From an uncultured Cytophagales bacterium (lineage in GTDB: Bacteria > Bacteroidota > Bacteroidia > Cytophagales > Cyclobacteriaceae), in assembly GCA_913057175.1 (NCBI GenBank), contig CAJXNP010000011.1:186001-250000 (forward strand): a DNA stretch of 64,000 nt, given 5' to 3'. Position numbers and translations under genes: made by a program. How positions within the stretch are numbered: the stretch's first letter is position 1; each line of letters begins with the position of its first letter. Below are positions 18,750 through 27,237 of the stretch, piece by piece. The notes beneath the pieces were generated by a model. It searched no databases, had not been told where the DNA came from, and saw nothing but the letters and a program-made list of their open reading frames with translations.

Positions 18750-18823
18750 AAGGGTAAGGGCTTGTGATCTCACTCTTTGCTCTTGGTCTGGTTTTTGGTT
18801 GTCATTAGTTTTTTCGTAATATA

Positions 18824-18976
18824 TCAATTTGTGGTTGGTTTATTTGAGGTTATCTTCCTTTTCTGCAGCTCCAGGTAGTAGGAAATGGCATCATCGATTA
18901 AATAAGCCACATCATCTCCGGGATTATGGAGTGTCATTTTCATTTTTTTGGCTTTATAGCCTTCAACACTAAGCAT
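18824..18976 (-). CDS. Doubtful 50-residue open frame
   Basis: A 50-codon frame (MLSVEGYKAKKMKMTLH... PTTN) in the 410-base gap before the tmRNA terminator. It has a plausible composition (helical, charged) with an in-frame stop shortly upstream of the ATG. I recognise no family; it may be a small protein or the last piece of a lost gene. The rest of the gap (18977-19121) shows no coding character apart from the palindrome at 19052. Confidence 0.25.
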   Translation of the reverse strand: MLSVEGYKAKKMKMTLHNPGDDVAYLIDDAISYYLELQKRKITSNKPTTN

Positions 18977-19051
18977 AGCGACTAAACCCGCTTAAGGTTT
19001 TGATGCCACAAATCGTCAGGTGCCTTGCTGTAACCTGCGAAGTGCATCTTG

Positions 19052-19075
19052 GTGGTTTGTCGGGGGACAAACCAC
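19052..19075. repeat. Perfect 10-bp palindrome with GGGG loop
   Basis: GTGGTTTGTC (19052-19061) and GACAAACCAC (19066-19075) are perfect inverted repeats around GGGG. There is no T run on either side, so it is not an obvious terminator; it could be a dispersed palindromic element. Confidence 0.6.
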
Positions 19076-19121
19076 GGCATGAGGAGCAAATTATGGTCAC
19101 AGATCAAAATAACTCAGGACA

Positions 19122-19156
19122 TAAAAAAGCCCTCCTTCGCTGAAGCTCCCGAGGGC
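19122..19156 (-). terminator. Terminator of the tmRNA gene
   Basis: On the minus strand a GCCCTCGGGAG...GGAGGGC hairpin is followed by six T residues, a few bases beyond the 3' end of the tmRNA. Confidence 0.85.
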
Positions 19157-19160
19157 GTTG

Positions 19161-19565
19161 TGGAGCTGGCGGGAGTCGAACCCGCGTCCAGATAGGGAAT
19201 CATCGTATTTTCTACATGCTTAGTTGCCAGTTGGATCTCGATGGAAAGCTGGCAGGCAACCGCCGACTAACCACCAAAGCTATCTTTAAGTTTCGCCCTC
19301 AGCCAATAGCAAACATTGGACTAGTCCTGCACATTCGACACCCCAAAAACCGGTCCGGCAGAACAAAAACCGGTGGGATGTGGCCCGGGAATCTCGCTGG
19401 AGACTCAACCGATTAAGCCTTATCTTCGCTTTATGCTAAAGATTAGGCAGCCATGGCGTAATTAGATTCGCCAATTATAGTTCGAGTGAATTGATCAAGT
19501 GTGTACACTCTCCACCCTGCATGCAAATACGCTAACCGCACCTACTGTCAAATCCAGTCAGCCCC
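19161..19565 (-). ncRNA. ssrA: Transfer-messenger RNA (tmRNA)
   Basis: A one-piece tmRNA of about 405 nt that rescues stalled ribosomes and tags their products for proteolysis. The 5' end GGGGCUG pairs with CAGCUCC at the 3' end, closing the tRNA-like acceptor, and the T-arm segment GGTTCGACTCCCGCC precedes it. The internal reading frame (about 19447-19476) encodes GESNYAMAA then TAA, close to the GEESYAMAA tag known from Cytophaga. CCA is not encoded after the discriminator A. A TAnnTTTG promoter box lies upstream and a terminator downstream. Confidence 0.95.
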
Positions 19566-19588
19566 ATAAGTCAAATAACGTTAACCCA

Positions 19589-19596
19589 CAAAGATA
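19589..19596 (-). promoter_or_regulatory. Promoter -7 box of ssrA
   Basis: On the minus strand TATCTTTG matches the Bacteroidota -7 consensus TAnnTTTG. It lies 23 bases before the mature tmRNA 5' end, leaving a short leader to be removed by RNase P. The rest of the 322-base gap to the patatin start (19597-19887) shows no gene. Confidence 0.6.
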
Positions 19597-19887
19597 AAAC
19601 GAAATACGATAGGGATGAAGTTCTGTTGCAACAGATTGAAGTTATTGTTCCAATGAGAGGTTATTGAAAGAAGAAATTAATGAAACCTTTATTGCTTTTA
19701 ATTAATCTCACCTTTTATTAAATGAACATATTTGAATTCAGGTATAATATCGGGTATTTCGCCCGTAAATCACTTAATTTAGAGAAATGGGTTACCTATT
19801 GGTGGATTTTAATCTAATAATTGAGATTAATTCCATAAGGAAATCGATTTTACTACTGATCAAATTACAAACCTAAACCAATGAATA

Positions 19888-20922
19888 ATGGCGAATAAAA
19901 AAATTTGTATCCTTTCCATTGATGGTGGTGGGATACGCGGGATTTTACCTGGAACAGTTTTAACAATACTGGAAGAAAAACTTCAGAAAAAATCAGGTGA
20001 TAAAAAAACAAAAATAGCTGATTGGTTTGACCTGCTCGCCGGTACCAGCACAGGTGGAATCCTTACCTGTGCCTATATAACTCCCGATAAAAGCGGAAAA
20101 CCAAAATTCACTGCCAAAGAAGCGGTAAACTTATATCTCGACAGGGGGGATGAAATTTTTGATGTTACGTTCAAACAAAAGTTGTTGAGCCTTGGTGGTA
20201 TTTCAGATGAAAAATATAACGCAAAAGAGCTGGAAGAAGCTTTGGAAGATAACTTTGGTGAAACAAAACTAAGTGAACTCTTAAAACCTTGCTTGATTAC
20301 CTCGTATGACATCCGCAACAGGAATGCTTTTTTCTTTCGTCAGCATCGGGCAAAAACCGATGAGAACCATAACTTTCTCGTCAGAGATGTAGCTCGAGCT
20401 ACCTCTGCAGCGCCAACCTATTTCGAAACAGCCAGAATTAAAAACCTGAACAACACACCCTACCCTTTGATAGACGGAGGTGTTTTTGCGAATAATCCTA
20501 CTATGTGTTCGTATTCGGAAGCCAGGGGCATGGACTTTAAAAATAAAGTAAAAAATCCAACGGCTAAGGACATGTTGATCATCTCAATAGGGACTGGTGG
20601 AATTGAAAAACCTTACTATTACAAGGAAGCGAAAGACTGGGGAATGATCGCCTGGATCAAACCGATCATTGATATCATGATGGCTGGAAATGCCGAAACG
20701 GTGGACTATCACCTGCGACAAATTTTTGACACCCTATCCACAAAGGACAAACAGGATTATTATCGTCTGGAGCCTACATTAGGTAAAGCAAGTTCGGAGA
20801 TGGATGATGCTTCAAAAGGAAATCTGGACGCTCTTTACCAGGCAGGATTGGATTTTGCAACCAGGATGGATGTTGACAAAAAACTGGATGAAATTGTAGA
20901 TAAACTAATTGCCAACAATTAA
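19888..20922 (+). CDS. Patatin-like phospholipase
   Basis: A 344-residue serine lipase of the patatin family, hydrolysing acyl esters of phospholipids. It has the full catalytic set: oxyanion loop DGGGIRG (12-18), nucleophile elbow GTSTGG with S54, and D196 in the DGG motif (YPLIDGGVFANNP). No signal peptide or membrane segment is visible, so it is cytoplasmic. The size and layout resemble CapV, the phospholipase effector of CBASS phage defence, but no cyclic-nucleotide synthase or other defence gene is adjacent. It ends 60 bases before dnaX; a housekeeping lipid role is equally possible. Confidence 0.92.
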   Translation: MANKKICILSIDGGGIRGILPGTVLTILEEKLQKKSGDKKTKIADWFDLLAGTSTGGILTCAYITPDKSGKPKFTAKEAVNLYLDRGDEIFDVTFKQKLLSLGGISDEKYNAKELEEALEDNFGETKLSELLKPCLITSYDIRNRNAFFFRQHRAKTDENHNFLVRDVARATSAAPTYFETARIKNLNNTPYPLIDGGVFANNPTMCSYSEARGMDFKNKVKNPTAKDMLIISIGTGGIEKPYYYKEAKDWGMIAWIKPIIDIMMAGNAETVDYHLRQIFDTLSTKDKQDYYRLEPTLGKASSEMDDASKGNLDALYQAGLDFATRMDVDKKLDEIVDKLIANN

Positions 20923-20982
20923 TATAACCCTTGCCGGAACTTTGTTTTCCAAAATCCAAAATAGTTTCTTTTCTTTGCAGAC

Positions 20983-22095
20983 ATGGGTAGTTTTGTAGTA
21001 TCGGCAAGAAAATATCGACCAAAGGGTTTTGAAGAGGTTGTTGGGCAGAGGCATATCACCACTACCCTGCAAAATGCCATTGAAAATGAACAACTTGCAC
21101 AGGCTCTTCTATTTTGTGGTCCCCGGGGTGTTGGAAAAACTACCTGTGCGCGGATCGTCGCCAAGATGATCAATGGATTTGATAAGGAATCTACGGAAAA
21201 TGCCAACCCTCTCAATATTTACGAACTCGATGCTGCCTCCAATAACTCCGTCGAAGATATCCGGAATTTAATTGACCAGGTACGGTACCCTCCGCAGTTT
21301 GGAAAGTACAAGGTGTACATCATTGATGAGGTTCATATGCTTTCCAATCAGGCATTTAATGCCTTTTTGAAAACACTGGAGGAACCACCTTCGTATGCCA
21401 TTTTTATCCTTGCAACGACAGAAAAGCACAAGGTAATTCCAACTATCCTTTCCAGATGCCAGATCTTTGATTTCAACAGGATCCAAAATGACGATATTGC
21501 TGATCACCTGAAGCTGATTGCCGAGAAAGAAGGGATTGAAGCAGAGGAAGAAGCTTTGCACCTCATCTCACAAAAATCAGATGGCGCATTACGAGACGCA
21601 CTTTCCCTATTCGATTTAATTGTTACCTATTCGCATGGAAATGTGTTGACGTACAAAACGGTTATTGACAACCTGCACATTCTTGATTATGACTATTACT
21701 TTTCCGTAACTGATAAATTACTGGAAGGGAAGCATGGCGAGGTTTTATTGATTTTCGATGAAATATTGAAGAAAGGGTTTGATGGTCACAATTTTATCAA
21801 CGGCCTTAATGAGCACTTCAGAAACTTACTGGTTTGTAAGGATGTAGCCACTATCCAGCTACTTCAATTATCCGAAAATGTTAAAAATAAATACCTGGAA
21901 CAATCAAAATCTGCCTCACAATCCTTTTTACTTTCAGCTTTGAATATCGGAAATCAATGCGATCTTCAATACAAGGCCAGCAAAAATCAACGGCTTCTGG
22001 TAGAACTGGCGCTGGTTAAAATGTCCCACCTTACCGATGCTATCAAATTTGCAGATGGATTCTCTCCTGAATCATTAAAAAAAAAAGTTCTATAG
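20983..22095 (+). CDS. dnaX: DNA polymerase III subunit gamma (zero-frame dnaX product)
   Basis: The clamp-loader ATPase, 370 residues in the zero frame. Walker A is GPRGVGKT (46-53), Walker B IIDEVH (113-118), and the SRC motif (157-159) senses the neighbouring subunit's ATP. Domains I-III are complete. The usual four-cysteine zinc module between Walker A and the AASNNSVEDIRNL segment is absent, replaced by a short GFDKESTENANPLN stretch. The frame ends SLKKKVL-stop directly after a run of ten A residues; the missing tau C-terminus continues in the -1 frame (22086-22658). It loads the sliding clamp onto DNA during replication. Confidence 0.95.
   Translation: MGSFVVSARKYRPKGFEEVVGQRHITTTLQNAIENEQLAQALLFCGPRGVGKTTCARIVAKMINGFDKESTENANPLNIYELDAASNNSVEDIRNLIDQVRYPPQFGKYKVYIIDEVHMLSNQAFNAFLKTLEEPPSYAIFILATTEKHKVIPTILSRCQIFDFNRIQNDDIADHLKLIAEKEGIEAEEEALHLISQKSDGALRDALSLFDLIVTYSHGNVLTYKTVIDNLHILDYDYYFSVTDKLLEGKHGEVLLIFDEILKKGFDGHNFINGLNEHFRNLLVCKDVATIQLLQLSENVKNKYLEQSKSASQSFLLSALNIGNQCDLQYKASKNQRLLVELALVKMSHLTDAIKFADGFSPESLKKKVL
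22077..22086 (+). promoter_or_regulatory. A10 slippage site in dnaX
   Basis: Ten A residues span codons TTA AAA AAA AAA, then GTT CTA TAG ends the zero frame nine bases later. A -1 shift (or an RNA with one extra A) enters the frame that continues for 190 codons. This parallels the known dnaX slippage sites of E. coli (A6G) and Thermus (A9). A homopolymer read error is the alternative. Confidence 0.7.
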
Positions 22096-22658
22096 CCAGT
22101 GATGAAAATTCGCCTAACGGCAATACCACATCCAATGGTGACCCCACTTCATTAACAGAAAAATTTGCCCAACAAAAAGTCAAAAACATCAAAAAGACTC
22201 CTGTTGTGCCAAAACTTGATGATATTAAAAAACAAATCACCCAGGTTGAGCAAAAGGAAACTACGGAAAGCAAAGTTGTTGAAGAGCTGAGAGATCCATT
22301 CGATCTGAATACCTTTAAAAAAGTCTGGGATGAATTTGCCGGTGATATTAAAAGTCAGGGAAGGGATTTCGACTATAATTCGCTGATAGGAGATCTGGAA
22401 TTATTGAGTGAAGAAAAGGTGCGGTTGACGATTGCAAACAAATTCCAAAAAGTTGCTCTGGAAAACCTCAAGCAGGATTTGTTAGGTCATTTGAGGTCAA
22501 AATTGAAAAACAGTTTCATAGAACTTGAAGTGGAAATCAGAAAGATTGAAGAAGGGGAAATGCGCTATACCAACAGGGAAAAATTTGATTACCTGGCAAA
22601 AAAATACCCTAAACTAATTGATTTGAAGGACCGGTTGGACCTCGATCCTGATTACTAA
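22086..22658 (+). CDS. dnaX: Tau-specific C-terminal part of DnaX (-1 frame)
   Basis: An open frame of 190 codons with no start of its own near the junction, beginning SIASDENSPNGN at the A10 tract. It has a low-complexity linker rich in N, S, T and K, then a folded helical/strand domain (PFDLNTFKKVWDEFA ... YLAKKYPKLIDLKDRLDLD) typical of the C-terminal domain of tau in Bacteroidota, which contacts the polymerase core. Together with the zero frame it gives a protein of about 558 residues, the normal length. A separate GTG start at 22206 could be proposed but would split the domain from its linker. Confidence 0.8.
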   Translation, partial: SSIASDENSPNGNTTSNGDPTSLTEKFAQQKVKNIKKTPVVPKLDDIKKQITQVEQKETTESKVVEELRDPFDLNTFKKVWDEFAGDIKSQGRDFDYNSLIGDLELLSEEKVRLTIANKFQKVALENLKQDLLGHLRSKLKNSFIELEVEIRKIEEGEMRYTNREKFDYLAKKYPKLIDLKDRLDLDPDY

Positions 22659-22664
22659 CGGAAA

Positions 22665-23072
22665 TTAAACCAAAGCTTTTATTTCCTCTAACGCAACCTC
22701 AGTGAGGGGCTTCGTGATGAATTTGATCACATTTTCGTTGTTGACAATCTTATCAATATCACGCTTGTTGTCAGAGCTGGACAAAATGATCACCTTGCAT
22801 TTTTCCTTTACAATCTCACTAAACTTCTCAAACTCATAAAGAAAAACAAATCCATCAACGATTGGCATATTGATGTCGAGAAAGATAATGTCAGGAAGCT
22901 TTTCGGGGTTTTCCTTGTTTTCTTCCAAATACTCCAACGCACCTTTTCCCGAATTTTTGATTTCTACATTTTTTGCAAAATTGGTGATTTCTATAATTCG
23001 CCGACTAATGAAGTTGTCAGTATCATTATCATCAACTAACATCACTAAATCTATAACACTATTTTCCGACAT
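22665..23072 (-). CDS. Single-domain response regulator
   Basis: A 135-residue CheY-like receiver with no output domain. The acidic pair D14-D15 (LVDDND), phosphoacceptor D66 (FLDINMP), the switch serines in ILSSSD and K121 (ITKP) are all present, so it should be phosphorylated by a histidine kinase. Proteins of this type in Bacteroidota often have a longer beta4-alpha4 region as here. No kinase is adjacent: it converges on dnaX (6-base gap) and its upstream neighbour is a cell-wall operon. Its partner is unknown. Confidence 0.9.
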   Translation of the reverse strand: MSENSVIDLVMLVDDNDTDNFISRRIIEITNFAKNVEIKNSGKGALEYLEENKENPEKLPDIIFLDINMPIVDGFVFLYEFEKFSEIVKEKCKVIILSSSDNKRDIDKIVNNENVIKFITKPLTEVALEEIKALV

Positions 23073-23208
23073 TTTGGGCTGATTATCTTTCGTACTAGTT
23101 GGTAAAAGTAATTAAAAATTAAGCTTTTATAATAAAATACAAAAACTCTTAAATCAAATTTTTTGTATCGGGGGAACAATATGCTTAAAATGATCAAAAT
23201 AAGAAATT

Positions 23209-25203
23209 TTATTTTAAAAATATTTTAAGCTCTTCGTCCTGTTTGATCACAAAATCCTCCATATTATTCCATTCCATGATTTCCTTAATAGTTACCTGGT
23301 ATTTTTTTGCTATTCCATAGAGGGTATCCTTATCCGAAACTTTATGAATGATGATTTGCTGATCCAATCTCGCCTGCAACTGAGAATTGGTCATAGCTGG
23401 ATCCTGAATGGTAGAATTTCCTTCATAAATTGGTAATTTAATCACTAAATTCTGACCCACACTCAATACCTGATTAATGGTCAGATCATTCCACTTCAGC
23501 AAATCCACAATATCCACCCCATACGTTTTTGAAATACTGAAATAGGTATCTCCTTTCTGCACCAGGTGATTCTTGATTCTGTATTCTATATTTTCATTAG
23601 ACTTCTCCTCTTCGTTCTCAAATGATTGATTTGCCAGGACCTGTTTCCTGTTCATTCGATCATTTTCAGAATCTCCAAACACTTCTATGTGATTGGTTTT
23701 ATCAGATTCTGAAATTTCAGGTGAATCCTGATCCATCCATTCGATCTGGTTTTCTTTTGATTTTTTGTCAATTTCTTTCTCAACAACAACTGTATGAACA
23801 TTTGGTGTCTCTGCTTTTTTCTTCTCTGCAATGGGTTGCTCCTGAAGCTGATATTGTTTCACACTTCGGTACTCAGGTGGAATGCTGCCTGGCCGAATAT
23901 ATCTTAACCACAATACAAGTCCTGGTTTTGCCTGACTTTCATGCTCCAGCCGGTTTTTCGACATTAATTTCTTCAGCTTAATGCCATACTTTTGAGATAC
24001 GTCCCAAAGAGTTTGACCGGGTTTTAATGTGTGATAATGAGTCCTGGCTTTGTTTCTTTTCTTTTGAAAATAATAAGCCGTTCCGACAGTGGTTTTATCG
24101 TAGGAAGTCAAATCATTCACATTGAGAAATTTGTCTAAAGAAATTCCTCCCTTAACGGCCATACGGTCGAAATTATCTCCTGATTTAGCAATCACTCCCT
24201 TTTTGCCATTGACTTTAACGATTTCACTTCCCGAATACTTGATAGCCGGAAACATATCGTCTTCGGTATAGAAGGTTTTGACATTTGAGTGAGCAGTAGC
24301 TGTCGAAAAAATGGAGTTAGGAGCTTTTTCCTCTTTTTTCTCTAGCTTTTCTTCTGAAACAACTACTTCAGATTTGTTTTGAGCAATAAGATCTTTCCTT
24401 TCAAATCCGATAGGGACAATTACCGTATAATTTTTATCTGTCGGAATTTTATTCTTTTTATAGCACTTGTTGTACTCTGCAAGAAGATCATAATCAACAT
24501 CAAATTCCCTGGAGATATCTTTCAAATCCTTGCCTTCACCATCTGTATATTCGAATAAAAAGAATGGCAGATTGTTAGTTTTCCTCAATTCATTTTCAAA
24601 AGCCACTTTATGAGCCAGAAATTTCTTCACATACCAGTGTGTGCTGGCAGTTATATCCATGTTTTTCTTTCCAAAGTCCTTCTCCTTCACATGTTTAGCG
24701 GCGCCACCCCTTCCAGTGTTATAAGCAAGCAGCGCATAAATCCAATTATCAAAATAGAAATTGTTTTTCTTCATATATCCAGCCGCAGCACGCGATGAAG
24801 CGACAATATTCAGGCGCTCGTCAACCATATTATCAATTCTCAGGCCCATTTCAAGACCGGTTTCTTTTTTGAATTGCCAGAATCCAACAGCGTTGGATGA
24901 AGAAACGGCATCTGACACGAGCGCGCTTTCCTGGATGACCAGGTATTTGAAATCATCAGGAAGTTTTTCTTCCTTAAAAACCCGCTCTATAATCGGAAAA
25001 TATGCATCGACTTTTTGAACTTTCTTCCGGAAATAGGTTTCACTTCTACGTAGATTATCAACATCTGTCTGTATTTGTCGTCTGGCGGCAGAATTAATAT
25101 GGAGCTTCATTCCGGCAAAATCCATCACTGCTGGAACTTCAGGCCCTTGTGAAAAAGCAGTAAAGGCACTCAAAAAAAACAACACTAAAAAGTAAACTCG
25201 CAT
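23209..25203 (-). CDS. LysM-containing lytic transglycosylase (MltD-like)
   Basis: A 664-residue exported cell-wall enzyme. After the signal peptide (1-19) comes an SLT domain (about 65-200) with catalytic E92 in VIQESAL, the GFWQFKKETGLEMGLRID segment and the ALLAYNTGRGG motif. Three LysM peptidoglycan-binding repeats follow: about 396-435, 546-592 and 618-664, with low-complexity linkers between them. It cleaves glycan strands of peptidoglycan to anhydro-sugars. It is the third gene of a tight operon: its start is one base from the end of the O-methyltransferase gene. Confidence 0.93.
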   Translation of the reverse strand: MRVYFLVLFFLSAFTAFSQGPEVPAVMDFAGMKLHINSAARRQIQTDVDNLRRSETYFRKKVQKVDAYFPIIERVFKEEKLPDDFKYLVIQESALVSDAVSSSNAVGFWQFKKETGLEMGLRIDNMVDERLNIVASSRAAAGYMKKNNFYFDNWIYALLAYNTGRGGAAKHVKEKDFGKKNMDITASTHWYVKKFLAHKVAFENELRKTNNLPFFLFEYTDGEGKDLKDISREFDVDYDLLAEYNKCYKKNKIPTDKNYTVIVPIGFERKDLIAQNKSEVVVSEEKLEKKEEKAPNSIFSTATAHSNVKTFYTEDDMFPAIKYSGSEIVKVNGKKGVIAKSGDNFDRMAVKGGISLDKFLNVNDLTSYDKTTVGTAYYFQKKRNKARTHYHTLKPGQTLWDVSQKYGIKLKKLMSKNRLEHESQAKPGLVLWLRYIRPGSIPPEYRSVKQYQLQEQPIAEKKKAETPNVHTVVVEKEIDKKSKENQIEWMDQDSPEISESDKTNHIEVFGDSENDRMNRKQVLANQSFENEEEKSNENIEYRIKNHLVQKGDTYFSISKTYGVDIVDLLKWNDLTINQVLSVGQNLVIKLPIYEGNSTIQDPAMTNSQLQARLDQQIIIHKVSDKDTLYGIAKKYQVTIKEIMEWNNMEDFVIKQDEELKIFLK

Positions 25204-25204
25204 T

Positions 25205-25849
25205 CTATTTTTTTCTTATTAAAAACAATCCATCACGAATAGAAACTAAAACGTTTTCGACCCTGCTATCTTGTTGTACATAATTATTAAATTCAATGAT
25301 GGCTTTTGTATCCTTATCAATTTTTGAACCATTTTCAGCCAATATCTTCCCACTCCATAAAACATTGTCAGCCAAAACATAAGAGTTGGGTTTTAGATTT
25401 TCCATAACCATTTGATAATAGTTCAGGTAATTTTCCTTGTCTGCATCAATGAAAACCAGGTCAAAATCTTTGTCAAGACCCGGAATAATTTCAAGCGCAT
25501 TTCCGACGTGTTGAATGATTTTATTTCCAAATCCCGATTCATGGAATCTACTCTTATTCTTTTCAATCAGTTCCTCATTGATATCGATCGTATGCAGCTC
25601 TCCTCCTTCATGCAACCCCTCCGCCAGGCAAATCGCCGAATACCCTGTATAGGTTCCGATTTCCAATATGCATTTGGGAGAGATCATTTTAGAGATCATG
25701 GAAAGAAACCGGCCCTGAACGTGTCCGGAAAGCATTCTTGGCATCAATTCATAAAGGTGTGTTTCACGATTGATTTTTTGCAATAAGTCACTTTCGCCGG
25801 TTGTGTGGTGATCAATGTATTTTTCTATATCGGGATGAATAATATCCAT
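25205..25849 (-). CDS. O-methyltransferase, class I SAM-dependent
   Basis: A 214-residue methyltransferase of the caffeoyl-CoA/catechol O-methyltransferase type. Motif I is ILEIGTYTGYSAICLAEGL, followed by acidic residue D in TIDINEE and the metal-binding FIDADKENYLNYY; DNVLWSGKI completes the set. It transfers a methyl group from SAM to a hydroxyl in the presence of a divalent metal; the acceptor is not known. Its ends abut those of its neighbours (25203/25205 and 25849/25850), so it is translated with the M16 peptidase and transglycosylase genes. Confidence 0.93.
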   Translation of the reverse strand: MDIIHPDIEKYIDHHTTGESDLLQKINRETHLYELMPRMLSGHVQGRFLSMISKMISPKCILEIGTYTGYSAICLAEGLHEGGELHTIDINEELIEKNKSRFHESGFGNKIIQHVGNALEIIPGLDKDFDLVFIDADKENYLNYYQMVMENLKPNSYVLADNVLWSGKILAENGSKIDKDTKAIIEFNNYVQQDSRVENVLVSIRDGLFLIRKK

Positions 25850-27091
25850 TTATTCAGTTGCAGTTGGTTTATAATAAATAAAACTTAGCTGATTTTCATC
25901 AAACATTTCGCTTGCTGTCTGATGTACCTCTTCAGAAGTGATATTCCTGATTTTTTGCAGAATTTCCTGAAAAGTATCTATTTTTTCCAAATCCAGAAGG
26001 CTTTTACCCATAGCAAGCATCAGACTAGTGTTATTTTCTTCTGCTAAAGCAATCTGACCAATGAATTGCTCCTTTGCCTTATGAATTTGAATTTCTGACA
26101 ATTTTTTCGATCGGAATTTATCCATTTCCTTCAGCACCAAACCCACACATCTTGATAAGTGTTTTTGGTCGGTGGCAAAAAATATGGAAAACAAGCCTGT
26201 GTCGGTAAATGAGCTAAAATTGGCATCGATAGAATAGACAAATCCAAACTTCTCTCTCACTGCGAGGTTTAACTTTGAGTTCATTCCTGGTCCGCCTAAC
26301 ATATTTGTCAGCAGGATAAAAGGAAGTTTCTTCCCATGCTTCAAATCATAAGCAGTCCTTCCAATGCCACAATGTGATTGCAGAATGGATCTTCTGGATA
26401 TCCTGGTTTGAGGTAAGTATCCGGAAAAAGACTTTCTTTGGTTCAATCCTTTGAATTCCGGGATATCTAGTATAAACCGTTCACAAATTTTAATGACTTT
26501 TGACAATGGCAAGCTCGTTACAACAGAGAATACGATCTTGCTGGTATTCAGATTTTGTTTAAGAAACCGGCGAAAGTCAATTCGTCCAAATCCCGAAATG
26601 CTTTCTTTTGTACCTAATATATTATTCCCAAGAGAATGATTAGAAAATACCAGGTCATCCAGGTCGTCCTGGATGGAGTCCTCCGGATTATCCAGATACA
26701 TGGCCATTTCTTCCAAAATGACATTTTTTTCTCTCTCAATCTGATTTTCAGGAAAAATGGAATCAAAGGTTATGTCTGTCAAAAGATCAATAGCCTTATC
26801 CAAATGACTGTCTAAAACAGAAGCATAAAAGCAAATTTTTTCCTTTGTCGTATAAGCGTTTAACTCACCGCCTACTGAATCCAATCTATTCAGAATGTGA
26901 AAAGCCTTTCGCTTTTTTGTTCCTTTAAAAACCATGTGCTCCCAAAAATGGGCGAGCCCGAGCTGATGGGGATTTTCATCGCGAGACCCAATGTCCAAAA
27001 CATAACCACAATGCGTGATCTTTGTACTGAAAACTTGTTTATAAACCAACCTGATGCCATTGGGAAAGGTATGTATTTCGTGGTCTTGCAT
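25850..27091 (-). CDS. M16 family zinc peptidase
   Basis: A 413-residue inverzincin. The inverted zinc motif HFWEH (H48, E51, H52) and the third ligand E128, 76 residues on in VILEEMAMY, are intact, so it should be an active protease. The C-terminal half is the non-catalytic M16C domain (GGPGMNSKLNLAVREKFGFVYSI). No signal peptide is seen. Homologous single-chain peptidases (PqqL/YmxG-like) act as homodimers or with a non-catalytic partner. It is the first gene of the M16/O-methyltransferase/transglycosylase operon and divergent from the M24 peptidase. Confidence 0.93.
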   Translation of the reverse strand: MQDHEIHTFPNGIRLVYKQVFSTKITHCGYVLDIGSRDENPHQLGLAHFWEHMVFKGTKKRKAFHILNRLDSVGGELNAYTTKEKICFYASVLDSHLDKAIDLLTDITFDSIFPENQIEREKNVILEEMAMYLDNPEDSIQDDLDDLVFSNHSLGNNILGTKESISGFGRIDFRRFLKQNLNTSKIVFSVVTSLPLSKVIKICERFILDIPEFKGLNQRKSFSGYLPQTRISRRSILQSHCGIGRTAYDLKHGKKLPFILLTNMLGGPGMNSKLNLAVREKFGFVYSIDANFSSFTDTGLFSIFFATDQKHLSRCVGLVLKEMDKFRSKKLSEIQIHKAKEQFIGQIALAEENNTSLMLAMGKSLLDLEKIDTFQEILQKIRNITSEEVHQTASEMFDENQLSFIYYKPTATE

Positions 27092-27237
27092 TCCGTAAAA
27101 ATTCTTTCAAAATTAAGCCTAATTAAGCTATATAACAAAACACTCAATATTGAATAAAATTGCAGCATCGGGCTTTTGATTTGTCAACTATTACAAAAAA
27201 CTAATAACTTGACACCTCTTAAAATTGACATATATTT

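Noticed and set aside
19888-20922. Complete CBASS defence system
   Set aside because: Only a patatin is present; neighbours are tmRNA and dnaX, with no nucleotide synthase or accessory gene.
22206-22658. Independent 150-residue gene with GTG start after dnaX
   Set aside because: The same frame is open back to the A10 tract and encodes the tau linker, so it is better read as the shifted end of dnaX.
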